A stretch of 64,000 nt of DNA from Ditylenchus dipsaci. Lineage: Eukaryota; Nematoda; Chromadorea; Rhabditida; Anguinidae. The stretch covers positions 62,001 through 126,000 of the forward strand of contig SADC01001020.1 in assembly GCA_004194705.1 (NCBI GenBank). Direction: 5' to 3'. A program made the position numbers and the translations under genes. The notes beneath the pieces were generated by a model. It was not told the origin of the DNA. It worked only from the letters and a program-made list of their open reading frames with translations, and did not search any database. This document shows positions 35,644 to 46,932 of the stretch, one piece after another; the first letter of the stretch is position 1; each line of letters begins with the position of its first letter.

Positions 35644-36773
35644 TAACACGTAAAAGGCTGGCTGTAAATGCGGTTTATTTAGATGCAGAATTTCATGTAG
35701 ATCATTTTTTAAAAATATTTGTACGGGTGTTGGGACGGGTCAAGTGACCTAAAAACCGGCCAGTAGCAGTGTCTGTTTCTCGGCGAGTCATCATTTTCTT
35801 CCTTGGTGGGCTCTCTTTTAAGAAATAATTGTGTCGATTTGAACACAAGCAAAATTAAACCAGAATCGTCTATTCCTAAAAAGGTTGCCAGCATGGTTTT
35901 TCAATCCTTTCAAAAAAGAGAAAACGCTGTCTTCCCTGTGATCTAAACATCGTATCTTATGCAGTTTTTTTCGCTCTATCACGTGCTATTTTTATTTTTT
36001 AAAAATTGCCTATAAAATTTTGAGAAAATTACGAAATCAAGTGACAGCCACCTGAATTTTCGTCGAAAAGACTCTGGTTTTTTGTAGGGTTTTGGAGTCA
36101 AATTGTTTTGGCTTGAATTTTGTTACATTTTACTTGTTGTCCTGTGAGTCTTTGCACTAGTTCTGTTGCATTTTTCGTGCTGATCATTTTACTATATTGC
36201 ACTTTAAATTTTTTATAGAAATTCGGCCAGGAATATGCCAAGCCAGGTATCCTTCAAGTCCCAGTGCCAGAAAACAGCAGGTTTTAACTCTTTTTCTAAA
36301 ATTTCTGAGTGACTTTTCTTTAATTTCTGTGCAGATTTTTCGCCTATCTTGTAGCTTTTGAATTTCGCTACAAGTATTGACCAAACATTTAGCAGTTATA
36401 CACAGCTATAACGTGCTCCTGAGCGGCCTTAAGCGGAAATTTGACTAGTGAGAAAACGGTGGTTTTGGGCGTTGGACGCTGGTTGTCCAACTTTTTGCAA
36501 ACAGATTAAAGCTCACATATACTCATTCGAAAAGGCAGATCCTAGCGATCATTTTGACATATAACAGTCATAGCTGTAGTCTAGTGATAAATTATTTCTA
36601 CCTCTCGGAAATTTTCCCATTTTCCTTGAAATGGTCGTAGATTTTAAACCGGTTTTTAGGTCACTTGACCCGTCCCAACACCCGTACAAATATTTTTAAA
36701 AATGATCTACGTGAAATTCTGCATCTAAATAAACCGCATTTACAGCCAGCCTTTTACGTGTTAAGAGAGTACG
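35644..36773. repeat. 1.1-kb palindromic element
   Basis: The left arm 35644-35760 and right arm 36645-36773 are nearly perfect inverted copies (TAACACGTAAAAGGCTGGCT; GTACGGGTGTTGGGACGGGT). Interior words (TACAAGTATTGACCAA, AGCAGTTATACACAGCTA) match the large element at 7740-9650, so both belong to one family. Confidence 0.85.
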
Positions 36774-36819
36774 GGTATGTGTTACTTAGGCATTTTTTTT
36801 AGTCCGGTTGACTAAACTA

Positions 36820-36945
36820 TGAGAACACCGAATTAACTGTAAAATTAATTATTAACTAACTGTAAAAATAGCTGTAAAATTTCTCGTATATATTGTACGA
36901 GAAATTTTACAGTTAATTCGGTAGTTCTCATAATGAGCTAGAAAG
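36820..36945. repeat. Short hairpin
   Basis: TATGAGAACACCGAATTAAC and GTTAATTCGGTAGTTCTCAT are inverted, with AATTTCTCGTA and TACGAGAAATT forming the tight centre. Confidence 0.75.
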
Positions 36946-36949
36946 AGTG

Positions 36950-38000
36950 AGAATAGTCAACCAGACACATCCTCAAAAGTCAGAAATAAAGCAAACTTTC
37001 AAGGCGTCTTATATTTAGTCTAGCGATAGCTGAAAAGTGCCATTTAAACATCAATCCTCATCACATATAAAGCACTACTTTATAAATCTATCAAACCAAA
37101 ACTTATAAAACATCTGCACCGTTTTTTTTCAAAATTATTACAGACATCTGTAAAATTGCTAAAAAAAGTTTCAGCAAAAGTAAAAAAAATTGTTCAGTGG
37201 CAGTCTGCATTGCTATCTTTTAAGTCAATGAAGTCGTCAATTGTTAGTGTTTGGTCTTTTATAAAATAAAAATAATAATATGAATTATTTATTATCAAAA
37301 AAATAGGAAATATTGCTTAAGCTTGTAAGTATATACAACAAGTAGTTTTGAGATTAGGAAATGACCGACAAAAAGTTTTTACATAATAACATAACTAACT
37401 TTGAGTTGTAGTTATAGGAACTGGTTAAGGCTAATAGTTTCTTTAAATGTCTGCTTGTTTATTTTAAATTTAGGCAATATGAAATGTTTAGTGTCTTTAT
37501 CAAAATATATTTTTAATAAGTAATATTTTTAATTAATTATTATATTGACAGAATATGATACTTTTTCTGAAAATCATTTTTCTCGATGTAACATAGCCAG
37601 TCATTCGGTATACATTTTTTTATTCAACGTAATCAAATGTGCTTTATTTAAAGATTTTTCGGCATTACTGAGATATAACCTAAAACTGAGTAAAATAATC
37701 TAATGCAAGCTGTTTTACCTTACACCCGCAAGACTAAAGGTCAAATTTCGAGCACGAAAAATACTCTTCTAAGCTCTAAAAAGACTTTTTTGTAGTCTTC
37801 AAAAGCTTAAACTTGCAAAAAGCAATGACAAAGAACAACTCCAACGATACGGGAACGGCACTCCTGCCAAGTTCGAAAGCTGTACCAAATAGCGAACAGT
37901 GCTGTAAATCTTCTGGCTTCAGGCACCTGTTTCCATTAGCTATTGACAACGGGTAGCTCAAAAATCGGCACGGACCTAAGAATAAAAAAATTGTCTCTGC
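36950..38000. other. AT-rich interval, nothing recognised
   Basis: I see no exon, palindrome or repeat family member until the tRNA-like sequence at 38007. Confidence 0.4.
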
Positions 38001-38006
38001 ATGTGT

Positions 38007-38089
38007 TCGATCGTGGTGTAGTGGTAGCACGGTTCAGGGCGGCGAGCCTACACTGTTAATTGGCAGAAGTTCGATTCCTCTCGGTCGAA
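38007..38089 (+). tRNA. tRNA-like sequence with extended variable region (may be a decayed or SINE copy)
   Basis: TCGATCG and CGGTCGA form a 7-bp acceptor stem with one G-U pair. GTG/CAC around TAGTGGTAG is a D-arm. GTTCGATTCC is a T-loop/box B, with a partly mismatched T-stem. Between the D- and T-arms are about 40 nt, too long for a class I tRNA. I cannot assign an anticodon. Homologous to 51659-51745. Confidence 0.45.
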
Positions 38090-38159
38090 TTTCTTTTTTC
38101 TACTTTTGGGCAATTCTCAGATAATGAAAATTTGGGCAACCAGGCAAAGCAACACCAAA

Positions 38160-38310
38160 AATATTTTGTCGCGCGACAATGCAACAAAAATTTTGCATTG
38201 TGATATGCCTTTCGTCGTGCGACAAAAAAATACCAAAAAATGTTTTTTGTCGCGCGACGAAATAACAAACAAACTTTTTTTGTCGCGCGACAATGCAACA
38301 AATTTTTTCT
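38160..38310. repeat. Iterated self-complementary TCGCGCGA words
   Basis: TTGTCGCGCGACAATGCAAC appears at about 38166 and again at 38279, with GTCGTGCGAC and GTCGCGCGACGA between them. Each is itself a 10-bp palindrome. Confidence 0.7.
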
Positions 38311-38880
38311 TGTAGACCATTGAACCGAAGGCCGAAAAAAAAAGAAACAAAAGATAGAAGGGAGGTGCAAAAATTACGCACCGGAAAATTGAGCACCGGA
38401 AGATTGCGCGCCAAAAATATATATAGGGAGAATAAAACTCCGTGATGGGTTTTACAAGTGACATTTGAACAGGAAAATTTTATTTGTGAAACCCGTCAAG
38501 AAATTTTATTTTCGAGCAATTTGGCGGCGCGCAATTTTTGCCCCTCCGATAGAAGATACCCAAGGCTGTAATGAATGATGACAGCATCAACAACGAAGAG
38601 AGAATATACCTCCTCGCCCATTAATAACTCTTCAGCCCTCGTTTTTTTACTAGGATTTCAGAGTTAGGGCCATTTTTGATTAACAATTTCAAGATTTCCT
38701 AAGGACTCAAAAAGTTTGGGTTTGGATTTTTGGCTACATCAACAGCTTTGATCTACACGAACTCGAAGTACGTAAAATGATCCATAACGGTTTATAAAGA
38801 TCACTTATAGTATACCGAGGATGAGCAACCATATCATACGAAACAGTGAAATCTCCTCGGTGGATAAATCCGAGATTGAT

Positions 38881-39446
38881 ATACAGGGTGGCGCAACTTT
38901 TTCGCCCTAGTTAGCTTTGTCATAACTTTTTGAATTTTTGTCGTTTTGACGAGATCGTTTTTTTGTTAGATAGAAGAGACTTTGGCAAATTTTGTGGTAC
39001 CAAACATTTATTTTTTCATGTTAGCTTTGTTGACAATTACGACCTTTCTAAAAATGTGTCGTTTCAGATGCCTTATTCGCCTGAAGATCGAGCAAAGTGC
39101 GTGGAATGGTTTATTGAGGAAGGAAAAAGCGTGGCAAACTTACAGAAAAGATATCGCGGGGAATTTCGACCGTCCAACCGAACTGGAAGTTTGCCACGCT
39201 TTTTCCTTCCTCGATAAACCATTCCACGCACTTTTCTCGATCTCCAGGCGGATAGGGCATCTGAAACGGCACATTTTTAGAAAGGTCGTAATTGTCAACA
39301 AAGCTAACATGAAAAAATAAATGTTTGTTACCAAAAAATTTGCCAAAGTCTCTTCTATTTAACAAAAAAGGATCTCGTCAAAACAACAAAAATTTAAAAG
39401 TTATGAAAAAAATTAACTGGGGCCAAAAAGCTGCGCCACCCTGTAT
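38881..39446. mobile_element. Palindromic element with transposase helix-turn-helix remnants in both arms
   Basis: TACAGGGTGGCGCAACTTTT and GCTGCGCCACCCTGTA are the ends. Both arms encode, facing each other, a short frame MPYSPEDRAKCVEWFIEEGK with SVANLQ, matching the N-terminal DNA-binding helix-turn-helix (DUF4817-like) found in Tc1/mariner-type transposases. No DDE catalytic part is present. The element therefore looks like a fold-back derivative of a real transposon. Confidence 0.8.
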
Positions 39447-39598
39447 TTTATGATAATATTTGCACACAAACTCTATTTTAGGCACAAGAAGACACATTAT
39501 ATGTTCAACACCTTATTTATTTAAGTCTAAATCAACATTCTATCCCACTTTATACATCAAATTTTACATGAATTTTCTTTTTCGGAAAACTTCCCTTA

Positions 39599-42500
39599 TT
39601 ATCTTCTTCTTCTGGGACAAGAACCATCGTCTGCAAGACCATTGTCTGCCAAGGCTTGCTGGGATATGGTGATGTCAGTGGCCAGGTAGACTGCATGCTC
39701 CACTACTCGCAGTTCAGGATCTATCAAAGTGACTGGGGGACGTTGAAGGGTAGTATTCCAGATGGTAGAGATATTTCTTTTCCATTTCCAAATGCTTTGT
39801 TGGCTACCTTGAACAAAAACTTATAAAATATGTATTGAAGTGTTAGGAAATCACCTTGAGAATAGCTTCCTTAGCACCCCACAAGGGGTTTTCAGCAGAT
39901 TGCTTGCCGAGCATGTCCTTGGCCAAGTTGGCTAGATTGTCTAAAGTTTCTTGCGGCAAACCTAGACTGTTTCCAATCTCTTTTAGTTGGAGTTGAGTGA
40001 GCGCTATATCAGCTGCTAGCTTTCCGTCTAAAATTTGTTTCTTTTCAGAATAGAAAATAGAATAGAAATATCTTGCCAAGTTACAACTTTTTAACCCTGC
40101 ACGAGCATTTTACTCATATTTTTGCATATTTTCGGAATAAAAAAATCGGTTTTAAATTGGTTAAAACGTAGGCTGACCAAAAAAATATGTATAAAAACAT
40201 TTGTTAAAAAATTCATACTTACTGTAAGTAACAGTAAGTTCAATAGTAGCAGCTATTTGGATTGTGCCTACTTTCTCATCAGTGGATTCCAAGTGAAAGT
40301 CAGCATTGGCCAACAGATCAAGTGTCGCAATACCTGTGCAGATTATCCCTTTAGATAGGCACCAAAAAAAACTAAAAAATAGTTTACCTCCATTCTTGAA
40401 GATGACTGAAGGAGCTCTTGCAGTGCTTACTTGGACGTTTAGCTTTTGGTTGGGGTGAGCGTCTCTGATACCAGGAAGAATGTCACCAAGGCAGAATCCT
40501 AAGTCAGCCAAACTGCCACCTCCACTGTCAGACGCATCTTGCCGTTTTGGTCTTGCTATAAGACCATTGAACACTGCTGACTTCCTGGACTTCCTTTTCA
40601 TCACTGGCGCATCTGAAGTAACTGAACTAGGAGAAGTGGCTTCTTCAGTCTGAAAGAGCAAAAGATAAAAGTAATTTTTTTCTTTCAAGACAAGCTTTTA
40701 ACCTCAACTCCGTGGTCTTCTAGCCCGCTGCCATCTTCTTCATCTTCGGAACAAGTTGTTTTGAGTAATGCACCGATTTTAGGTGTGTCTGGACCCAATT
40801 TGATGGATAGAAATCCTACTCTGAAAAAATAAATTTGTGAAATTTGATTTAGATAAATAAATTCATCAGTAGCAATAAAAAATGATTAAAATGACTTTTT
40901 GATGGCTCATTTATAAACGTTGTCGTTGTCGTCGTTGTCGTTGGAAAAATGTTTTATAAAGGCACTTTTACGCCAACGACAACAACAAAGCCAACGACGA
41001 AGACAACGAAAACGACGACCTATTTATAAAAATCCAACGACAACGCCAACGACAACGACGACGCCAAGGACAACGACATTTTTCATTCAAAATTGGACAA
41101 ATTTTGCATTTTAAGTCAGAATTTTAAGGATTAACTATATTCTCCACACGTTTTCGTTTGAAATCTCGTCTGAGAATGCGAAATTTGTCCAATTTTGAAT
41201 GAAAAATTTCGTTGTCCTTGGCGTCGTCGTTGGCGTTGGCGAAAAAAAGGGTTTTATAAAAAAAAATATTCCAACGACAACGACGACGACAACGACAACG
41301 TTTATAAATGAGCCATGAGCTATTTTAGAAATTAATTTTCCAATACAGTAGAGTTTCGATGAACCAACACCCTTTAGGACGCCGGTTGGGTGATGGTTTG
41401 CTGGGAGACTATTTTGACAGGGACTGGCATTCTCTGTCCAAATAAATTTGGTTTGAGGTGGCGACTCACTAACTGCTAGATTTCTTGGGTGGCTGTTTAT
41501 CAGGACTCAACTGTCAATAGGTTACATATTTAAATCACTGCTTGCCTCAAGCAGAATTTGAAATTCGACTGTGAGTTATGAATATCAAAAAGTGGTTTTA
41601 AAGGCAAAGCAACCCGGTTAGACAGGAATCTAGTGTTGAAATTAGGGGTTTCTCAGCAGAAAGCTCTGCCAACAATAACAAAAATTACTCAGATATTGTA
41701 GGCTTAAAGCGGGGCTCTCAAATATATTTATTAATAAGATTTTACTTAAATCTGATCTCCATTAGTTATTATTTTTTAAATTGTACGTGAAAATCTTATT
41801 TTTTAGCACCAAAAGGTCATAGCATTTTTTGCCGGAATACCCTAAAACATACTTATCTCGGCTTAAAATATTTACTTGTGCAGCTGGTAGAAAAGAGTGT
41901 TGATAGTCCAGTCAGTGATCAAAGCATCCACCATTTTGGTGCCTACGGGCTGAGGGAAAGACACGGGGAATGGATAGAAAGGGTTGTTTGGGTAGGCGTC
42001 TGAGTTGAATTCACCTCTAACATCAATAGTAAAATCGTTTGAAGTGGCTTGAGCTCCCAACAAATTAACGTTGAGGAACACTTCTGTCAGTTTGGTCTTA
42101 ATGTTTTACTTAAGAAAATATTTAAAATAATAAAAAGCAAACGATATTGAGTGTGCCCAGAATTCCAACTAGATCACCCAGTCCACCTCCACTCTCTTTG
42201 ATTGGACATGCCCCACAAGGATTACTAGCATCAGTAGTAGTATTGTCCTGTCTATAAAATCTTTTCTGCATCACAGGGCTTCTAACCACAGCTCTGCGGC
42301 GGATTGTAGAAGAAATGGTCTTAAGGTTACTGTTCACAGGTCGCTGAGAAACCAGCGAAACACCAGCAAGAGATTTCCTTTTGACTACGGATAGTTTGGC
42401 AGGAGTTGTGGAGCAAGTCGAACCACACTTAAAAAACATATTAATATGAAGACTTATAAACATTATACAGTCAAACCTCGATTTAGTGGCACCCCCAAAA

Positions 42501-45500
42501 GTTCGTTCCCGCCTGGGGTCCGACACTTTTTTAACCCAATTTTCGAAATACTTTATCGATTCTGTTAGCACAGTCTGGTCGCAAATATCGTAAGGATTCC
42601 GATTTTACCGATGGTTTTTGAAAAGAAAACAAAATTTGGGTTATAAAAGTAAAACCTCGATATAGTGGCACCTATTTTCAAAAAAGGGGTGCCACTATAT
42701 CGAGGTTTTACTTTTTTACCCCAAGATTTGTTTACTTTTCAAAAAACGATCGGCGAAATCGGAATCCTCACGATATTTGCGACCAGACTGTCATAACAGA
42801 ATCGATAAATATTTTGAAAATTGGGTTAAAAAAAGTGTAGGACCTAGGCAGGAACGAACTTTTGGGGGTGCCACTAAATCGAGGTTTGACTGTATGACTT
42901 AGAAAAGCTATAGCTTTTTTTATATTTAAGTTTTGGTTTTTTTGTGTTCAGGCATTTCAAAATGTCTGAACATCAAACTGTTGGGTTGTAATTCTTTTCG
43001 ACTCCGAATTGGTACCTTTTCTGCCCCAAGAGGCTCTTCTCCTGCCCATAATTTCAAAAAATATTTTTTCTCGGCGAATATTTAACCAATTTTCATTTAT
43101 TTAAAATTTTCTTGTAGCTCTGGATCTCAGCTTTTTAACAAGCTATTAAGGGGGGACTTTATATACGCATCGTCTTTTGTCGAAAGTTCTAGTCTCTCTG
43201 GGGGTGTTTTAATTTACTTTTTTAGTAAGTTTTTTGACTATTAGGTCCAAAAATCATCGAGCAATCGATTGCAACCATTTCCAGCACTGATTTGTTGTCA
43301 TCAACTGCCTCAATTTTGCGATTTTTGGCAATGACTACCAAAATTAGAGGAAACCAGCCAAAATGATGCGTACTAGGAACTGGGATTTTTGTGATTTCAA
43401 TTTACATTATTTTATACAACCGTATGCTGAAAATGACGGCAAGAAGCAGGACTACATTTTGAGTATAAGGTTGCAAATGAGTATGTAAATTAAAATTGGG
43501 GAAAAACGTCAGTTCCAGGATACTACCGAAAAGTACTGGTATAGTCATATTGAAGATTTCATCGAATTGGATTTTTTATATTTTAGCCCTAACTTTATAC
43601 CAACTTTTCATCTGTATGATAGCTCAAATGAAATCCCAGAATCTTGGCTACATTTTGACAACAAACTTGTGAATAAAAGGAGAAAAAAATAAGGTCTACA
43701 GCCAGTAGTAGTCGAACTGTGACCTAAGGCGATGCGTATATAAAGTTCACCCCCCCCCCCCGGGTTCTAAATGTTTGAGAAAAAAGTATTTAGATAAAGT
43801 AAATTTTTTCAAAAATTTGGTCCATTCAAAAACCTATCCTTGCAACTTTTTAAAAAATCGTTTAGTCGAATAAAAATAAATTAGAACGCTGAGCTTTACA
43901 GCTACAAGATGGTTAAAAAAATTGGTTAGAAAATCACCAGAACAAAGGCTTTTTAATTTTGAGGCAGGAAACGAGCATTTTGAGGCAGAAAAGGGTTATT
44001 TCGGGGCCGAATGTATTTCAACCTAACTGTTAGGTAAATTATACCAAGCCAAACAAAACTTAAAATTACCGATGCGGTTGAAGTCGAATCAGTTGAAGTG
44101 TCGTCAGTGCCACCTAAGTCTAGCAATCCTTCAATACCACCCAGTGAGCTCAATGCAGCTCCAAGTAGATCCATTAAAGATATTCTAGATGAAATACCAC
44201 TCAATTTTCCGCCTAGCTGTTCATTTACTATTCCAGGCAAACGCTGGCAAAGTTGAGTGGGCAACAGTTTGCGCACTGCTTGTGAAAATTTGCGCTATAA
44301 ATTTTTAAGTTTTTGAGAAAAAAATTAGGCATTTTCAGAGACTCAGCGTAATTGGAAAAAATCTATCATTTTAGTAGAATTTTTTTTGTACGTTCTAGAA
44401 TTCTGTCTTTCACCTGCAGTTGTCCATTAGCAATGTCTCCAATCAGTCCACCATTGTCAATAAAGATGCTAGCTTGCCCTATGGTAGCCTTGCAAGCAGA
44501 TACTCCAATGTTCAAAGCTCCTCCTTGCTGTACTTGGACGCTCAAAGCTACTCGAAGGCTGACCTTAAATCAAGGGTTTTAGAGATATTTTTAAGGTGAC
44601 TTTCGCATACCCTTTGAGCATTAAGGCGTACACTGCCCACCAATGCAATTGGTGCCAAAACTTCAACTCTACCATTAAGGTTTCCAACGACTCTTAAAAA
44701 CAATATCACTAGTGAAAATTTCTTCCACAATACCAAGGTTACCCTATGTCCAAGTTCTCTACTTGCAATACAATTTGATTGGGGCAGATGGGTAAGCGAT
44801 TATTCTGCGAGGACATCTGTAGGATGTAATTCTCACGTTCGACACTCGGATACATCCATTCACCTTAAATTTCTTCCTTTTTGAAAAATAGACGAAAAAT
44901 ATTAACCTGGGGCAAACACTGCTGAATTTCAGGAATTTGAGCATTTTTTATTTGCTTATCCAACACTGGCCCAATAAGTTTGCTGGCGAAGTCGAAAGCT
45001 TTGCGGTTGATTCTAGCTCTCACACCAGGGCTGCCTGGAACACCACCCAACAGTTGGGGATTAAAATCAGAACCACTAAATTTTTCAGGGGAGTTTTTTA
45101 TTAGATTTTTCAAGAATTGTTTGATTACCCAGCTGAGGAGACAGCTAGTGAAGAAGTAGCTGACCCTCCTTCAACCATTGCGCTGCTTGAAGTACTTGGA
45201 GCTGCACCGAAGCCAGGTTGACCTTGACTTGGTACACTTTGGAAGCTGCTGGCAGCAGGCATAGATTGAGAAGGCAGAGATTGACTTTGAGAGGCTGCTT
45301 GCCATTGTCCTGGCTGTTGAACTGCGGGCTGGCCGCTTTGCCATTGACTTGATTGCTGTTGGTTTCCCTGCCATTGGTCTGTTGGGGTGCTGCTGGCAGT
45401 TGACTGTTGCCCTGATAGTTTTGAGCTTGAGAACCACTGTAGGGTGAAGGATTAGATGTTAAATAAGTCGGGCTCTAAATTTAGTAAATTTTTGTATTTT

Positions 45501-45703
45501 TTGTATAAACCAATTAACCACCTTTTGGTAAACTTGAGGTGTAGGTGCGATAGACCTTCTTACAGGCGACTCAACTTGCAGAGAATTGAACGGAAGAAAT
45601 GTTATGATTGACAAGAAAAACTGAAAAATTGAAGAAATTGATACTACTATCTTACCCGTCGCAAAAAAGTTCTTGTAGACTTTTCGAACAAATGTTTAGG
45701 CAT
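39599..45703 (-). CDS. BPI/LBP/CETP (TULIP) family lipid-binding protein
   Basis: Fifteen exons: 45703-45656, 45620-45522, 45436-45130, 45075-44907, 44863-44743, 44692-44611, 44563-44414, about 44277-44070, 42427-42143, 42096-41876, 40820-40703, 40649-40388, 40333-40223, 40027-39855 and 39807-39599. The product is about 850 residues, longer than the usual 480. Exons 1-2 form a basic start and hydrophobic segment (signal or anchor). Exon 3 is a Gln/Ser-rich tract of 100 residues. Exon 4 has the family signature PGVRARINRKAFDFASKL. Exons 5-8 continue the N-terminal barrel (CIRVSNVRITSYRCP, NGRVEVLAPIALVGSVRLNA, VRKLLPTQLCQRLPGIVNEQL). Exons 9 and 12 hold disordered, basic inserts, and exons 10-15 form the C-terminal half. 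One-base gaps in C runs near 44785 (exon 5) and 39737 (exon 15) break the frame. The 5' edge of exon 8 is unsettled. TULIP proteins bind lipids extracellularly; nematode members include lipid-transfer and secreted proteins. Confidence 0.8.
40911..41316. repeat. Palindrome built of CAACGA / TCGTTG words
   Basis: TGGCTCATTTATAAACGTTG and CAACGTTTATAAATGAGCCA are exact inverted ends. Inside, GACAACGAC and GCCAACGAC words are repeated in both arms, and the centre pairs TTCATTCAAAATTGGACAAA with its inverse. It lies in TULIP intron 10. Confidence 0.9.
42467..42894. repeat. Pogo-like palindrome (CCTCGATTTAGTGGCACC type)
   Basis: ACAGTCAAACCTCGATTTAG and CTAAATCGAGGTTTGACTGT are the ends next to TA. 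CTCGATATAGTGGCACC recurs as an inverted pair at the centre. The arm core (GTTCGTTCCCGCCTGGGGTC) is common to the group. It lies in TULIP intron 8. Confidence 0.9.
43150..43762. repeat. Palindromic element with GGACTTTATATACGCATCG ends
   Basis: GGACTTTATATACGCATCGT at 43154 and GCGATGCGTATATAAAGT at 43730 are inverted and flanked by G- and C-runs. The interior contains a tRNA-like scrap near 43700 (AGTAGTCGAACTGTGACC). Confidence 0.8.
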
Positions 45704-45726
45704 CAAAAGTAAATCGAATTATTCAT

Positions 45727-46500
45727 CCAAATACATCATTTTGTAGTCCTGTTATTTCTCTTTCAAGTGTGCTATCGTTTTTAATGAACAATTTTGAAAA
45801 AGTCAGAATTTGGCTCTAAATACCGTATTTCCTGTAATAAGGCCGCATGCCGCCTTATTTTTCAAACCCCGAAAATCCGAAAAATCCGAATTCAATCTCG
45901 AGATTTTCGGGTGCTCAACCAAACTCTAAAAATTAGAATTGGTAGAGCTCGTGGGAGTTAAGAAAACGCATCAAAAAGATAAGCAAAATATTTACTCTAC
46001 TCCGAAATATAGATCCCGAAGTTGGGGATGCCGCCTTATTAGAGGGTGTCGGTTTATTACAGGAAATACGGTACTTGTGAGGTCATTTCGATAAGTTGAC
46101 GAGCTTTTTCAGCACTTTAACTGGCAAAATTTTCAATGCAGGGGTGAAGGCTCAAACAATTTCTCAGCATCATGTTGTAGAGCAGCTCAAGGGCTACAAA
46201 ACCCATTCCACAGAGGGATATTTTAAAATCTGAGTCTTGAGATATGGCATTTTGAAAAGAAACCGATTTGTTTTAAAAATGACAAGAATCCAATTTTTCA
46301 GATTTTTTTGATTTTTCAAAAAAATTGAAAATTTCCCAGTTAAAGTGCTGAAAAAGCTCGTTAGCTTATCAAAATGACCTTACAAGTGTTTAGAGCCAAA
46401 TTCTGACTTTTTTTTAATTATTCATGAAAAAACGATGGCACACTTGAAAGAGAAAAAAACAAGCTTACACAATGATGTATTTGGATGAATAATTCAATAT
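45727..46500. mobile_element. Palindrome interrupted by a CCGTATTTCC MITE
   Basis: The outer arms (45727-45820 plus 46074-46230, against 46340-46500) share GGCTCTAAA, CACTTGTAAGGTCATTT and TCATCCAAATACATCATT in inverse. The MITE at 45821-46073 (TA-CCGTATTTCCTGTAATAAG ... ACAGGAAATACGG-TA) interrupts the left arm. The right arm shows the empty site. Confidence 0.85.
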
Positions 46501-46778
46501 ACTTTTGATGCCTTAATATTTGTTCGAAAAATCCGGAAGGACTTTTTTTCAGCCGATACAGAAGCAAAAAATGTTTGTTTTGCAGCAGAAGATGTATTTG
46601 AAAATTTTTTTGTTTCTATTACTAGTAAAAGTTTGCTCGTTTGTTTAATTGTATTATATTTACGAAAAAATTTCATTTCAAGAAAAAGTTATTTCTGCCC
46701 TAATTTGTCCTGTTTTTTCCTTCTTTTATTTTTTTAACTAATGCTTTACCTGTTTTCGTCCGTACGAAATTTTTTAGT

Positions 46779-46932
46779 ACAGTCGATTCTCCTGGCAACG
46801 TACACGTTTTTAGATTATTTGGATTTGTTTCAGATTAACGTGCGACAACGTACTCTCTCGGCAACTTACTTTCCCGTAAACGTACAGCTGAGGTCAGTTT
46901 CCAGGGGTACATTGCCGTGAGAGTCGACTGTA
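46779..46932. repeat. Short pogo-like element (CTCCTGGCAACGTAC type)
   Basis: ACAGTCGATTCTCCTGGCAA and CGTGAGAGTCGACTGT are the ends. The word GGCAACTTAC and the phrase ACAACGTACTCTCTCGGC lie between. Confidence 0.7.

Noticed and set aside
36100..36400. A coding exon between the chemoreceptor and TULIP genes
   Set aside because: The open frames lie inside the palindrome 35644-36773 and have no splice or domain support.
45171..45437. A basic Lys/Arg/Ser-rich protein frame on the minus strand
   Set aside because: It is an out-of-phase reading of TULIP exon 3; the Gln/Ser-rich frame joins both neighbouring exons in phase.
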